Source: Phycisphaeraceae bacterium
GTDB lineage: Bacteria > Planctomycetota > Phycisphaerae > Phycisphaerales > UBA1924
Direction: 5' to 3'
DNA length: 64,000 nt
Assembly: GCA_020639235.1 (NCBI GenBank)
Contig: JACKHC010000001.1
Span: forward strand, 2,046,001-2,110,000
The notes under the pieces were generated by a model. The model was not told where the DNA came from, did no database searches, and saw only the letters and a list, made by a program, of their open reading frames with translations. Position 1 is the stretch's first letter. Every line of letters starts with the position of its first letter. Shown here piece by piece: positions 63,758-64,000 of this stretch. The position numbers and the translations under genes are program-made.

Positions 63758-63782
63758 GTCTGTGGCTCCGTCTAAGGGAAAC

Positions 63783-63808
63783 GGAGGGGCCCCTCGCGGG
63801 ACCCCTCC
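63783..63808 (-). terminator. GC-rich hairpin, possible weak terminator
   Basis: GGAGGGG/CCCCTCC outer stem plus CCC/GGG inner stem with one mismatch and a TCGC loop, 24 bases after the edge gene's stop. No T tract on the minus strand (GTTTCCCTTAG), so it may instead be a processing or attenuation hairpin ahead of the TPR lipoprotein gene. Confidence 0.4.
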
Positions 63809-63832
63809 GAAGGGTTCTGCGTCGGTTGGTGC

Positions 63833-64000
63833 TTAGTTGTTGTCGATCGGGACGTCGGCGACCTCGGTCTCCTGCTCGTCCGTCTCGGAGAGATCGATGG
63901 TGGTCCAGTCGCCGGACTCCGACGCCACGGTCGCGGGCTGGGGCTTCGACTGCGCCGTTTCGGTGTTCTGGCGCTCGACCTGCTGCCAGTCGGTGAAGGG
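63833..64000 (-). CDS. C-terminal fragment of an unknown protein
   Basis: The last 55 residues of a gene whose 5' part is outside the window. It ends at TAA (63833-63835). The visible tail is hydrophilic and acidic (FTDWQQVERQNTETAQ, ESGDWTTIDLSETDEQETEV, ending VPIDNN) with no recognised domain. Codon use resembles neighbours. Same strand as and 75 bp before the TPR lipoprotein, so possibly the same transcript. Confidence 0.6.
   Translation of the reverse strand, partial: PFTDWQQVERQNTETAQSKPQPATVASESGDWTTIDLSETDEQETEVADVPIDNN

Overview
The window is GC-rich chromosomal DNA from a bacterium that looks like a planctomycete of the class Phycisphaerae. The assignment rests on gene content, not on a marker gene. 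Secreted proteins end in tandem dockerin-like calcium loops of the type DVDDLNxVLxxW. Two neighbouring exported proteins end in PEP-CTERM-like tails (PAPSAAALLGFAGLAASRRRR type). There is a sigma factor/VIT-vWA pair, a B12-dependent ribonucleotide reductase, and extensive use of ATGA, GTGA and TTGA start/stop overlaps. I see no transposase, phage gene, rRNA or CRISPR array. One tRNA (Pro, anticodon TGG) is present.

Layout. 0.4-2.3 kb: a YjbQ-family protein, a plant-type ferredoxin-NADP reductase and a receiver domain lacking its phospho-acceptor Asp. 2.4-13.5 kb, minus strand: a 1443-residue secreted subtilase, a secreted cyclophilin-FKBP fusion, a 1557-residue membrane-anchored VIT/vWA protein and its overlapping ECF sigma factor. 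13.5-21.4 kb: a Dabb-type lipoprotein, an ABC-2 exporter, a secreted dockerin-like protein, a DUF6065-like protein overlapping fabI, an MDR oxidoreductase, a response regulator and two small unknowns. 21.4-31.5 kb: an eight-gene, fully overlapping minus-strand operon. It begins with a vWA protein carrying a TonB-like membrane anchor, followed by ExbB/TolQ, two ExbD proteins, large helical-repeat secreted proteins, a J-domain-like membrane protein and a zinc-ribbon protein. 31.6-33.1 kb: pyrH and frr. 33.1-38.3 kb: a structured intergenic segment, nrdJ, a lower-GC coiled-coil gene and dcd. 38.7-42.4 kb: a UvrD/PcrA helicase converging on purD. 42.4-49.6 kb: a matrixin-like metalloprotease, two PEP-CTERM-like proteins, tRNA-Pro, an esterase-fold protein whose nucleophile Ser is Gly, a GH130 glycosidase/phosphorylase and an orphan MrpC-like antiporter subunit. 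49.7-53.2 kb: an overlapping anmK-murQ-SSS symporter operon for N-acetylmuramic acid. 53.2-55.7 kb: adk and recJ. 55.7-64 kb: a minus-strand operon joining a TPR lipoprotein, histidine kinase, response regulator, HD-GYP phosphodiesterase and STAS protein to the type IV pilus/type II secretion motor genes pilB and pilC. A truncated gene lies at the right edge.

Working together. The two most coherent systems are the ExbBD-powered vWA operon, which could be a proton-motive-force-driven envelope machine with a vWA domain in place of the TonB C-terminal domain, and the signalling-to-pilus operon. nrdJ and dcd both feed dNTP supply. anmK and murQ convert anhydro-MurNAc towards GlcNAc-6-phosphate, and the overlapping symporter is the obvious uptake candidate. 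Six genes appear to start at TTG, which affects start calling throughout.
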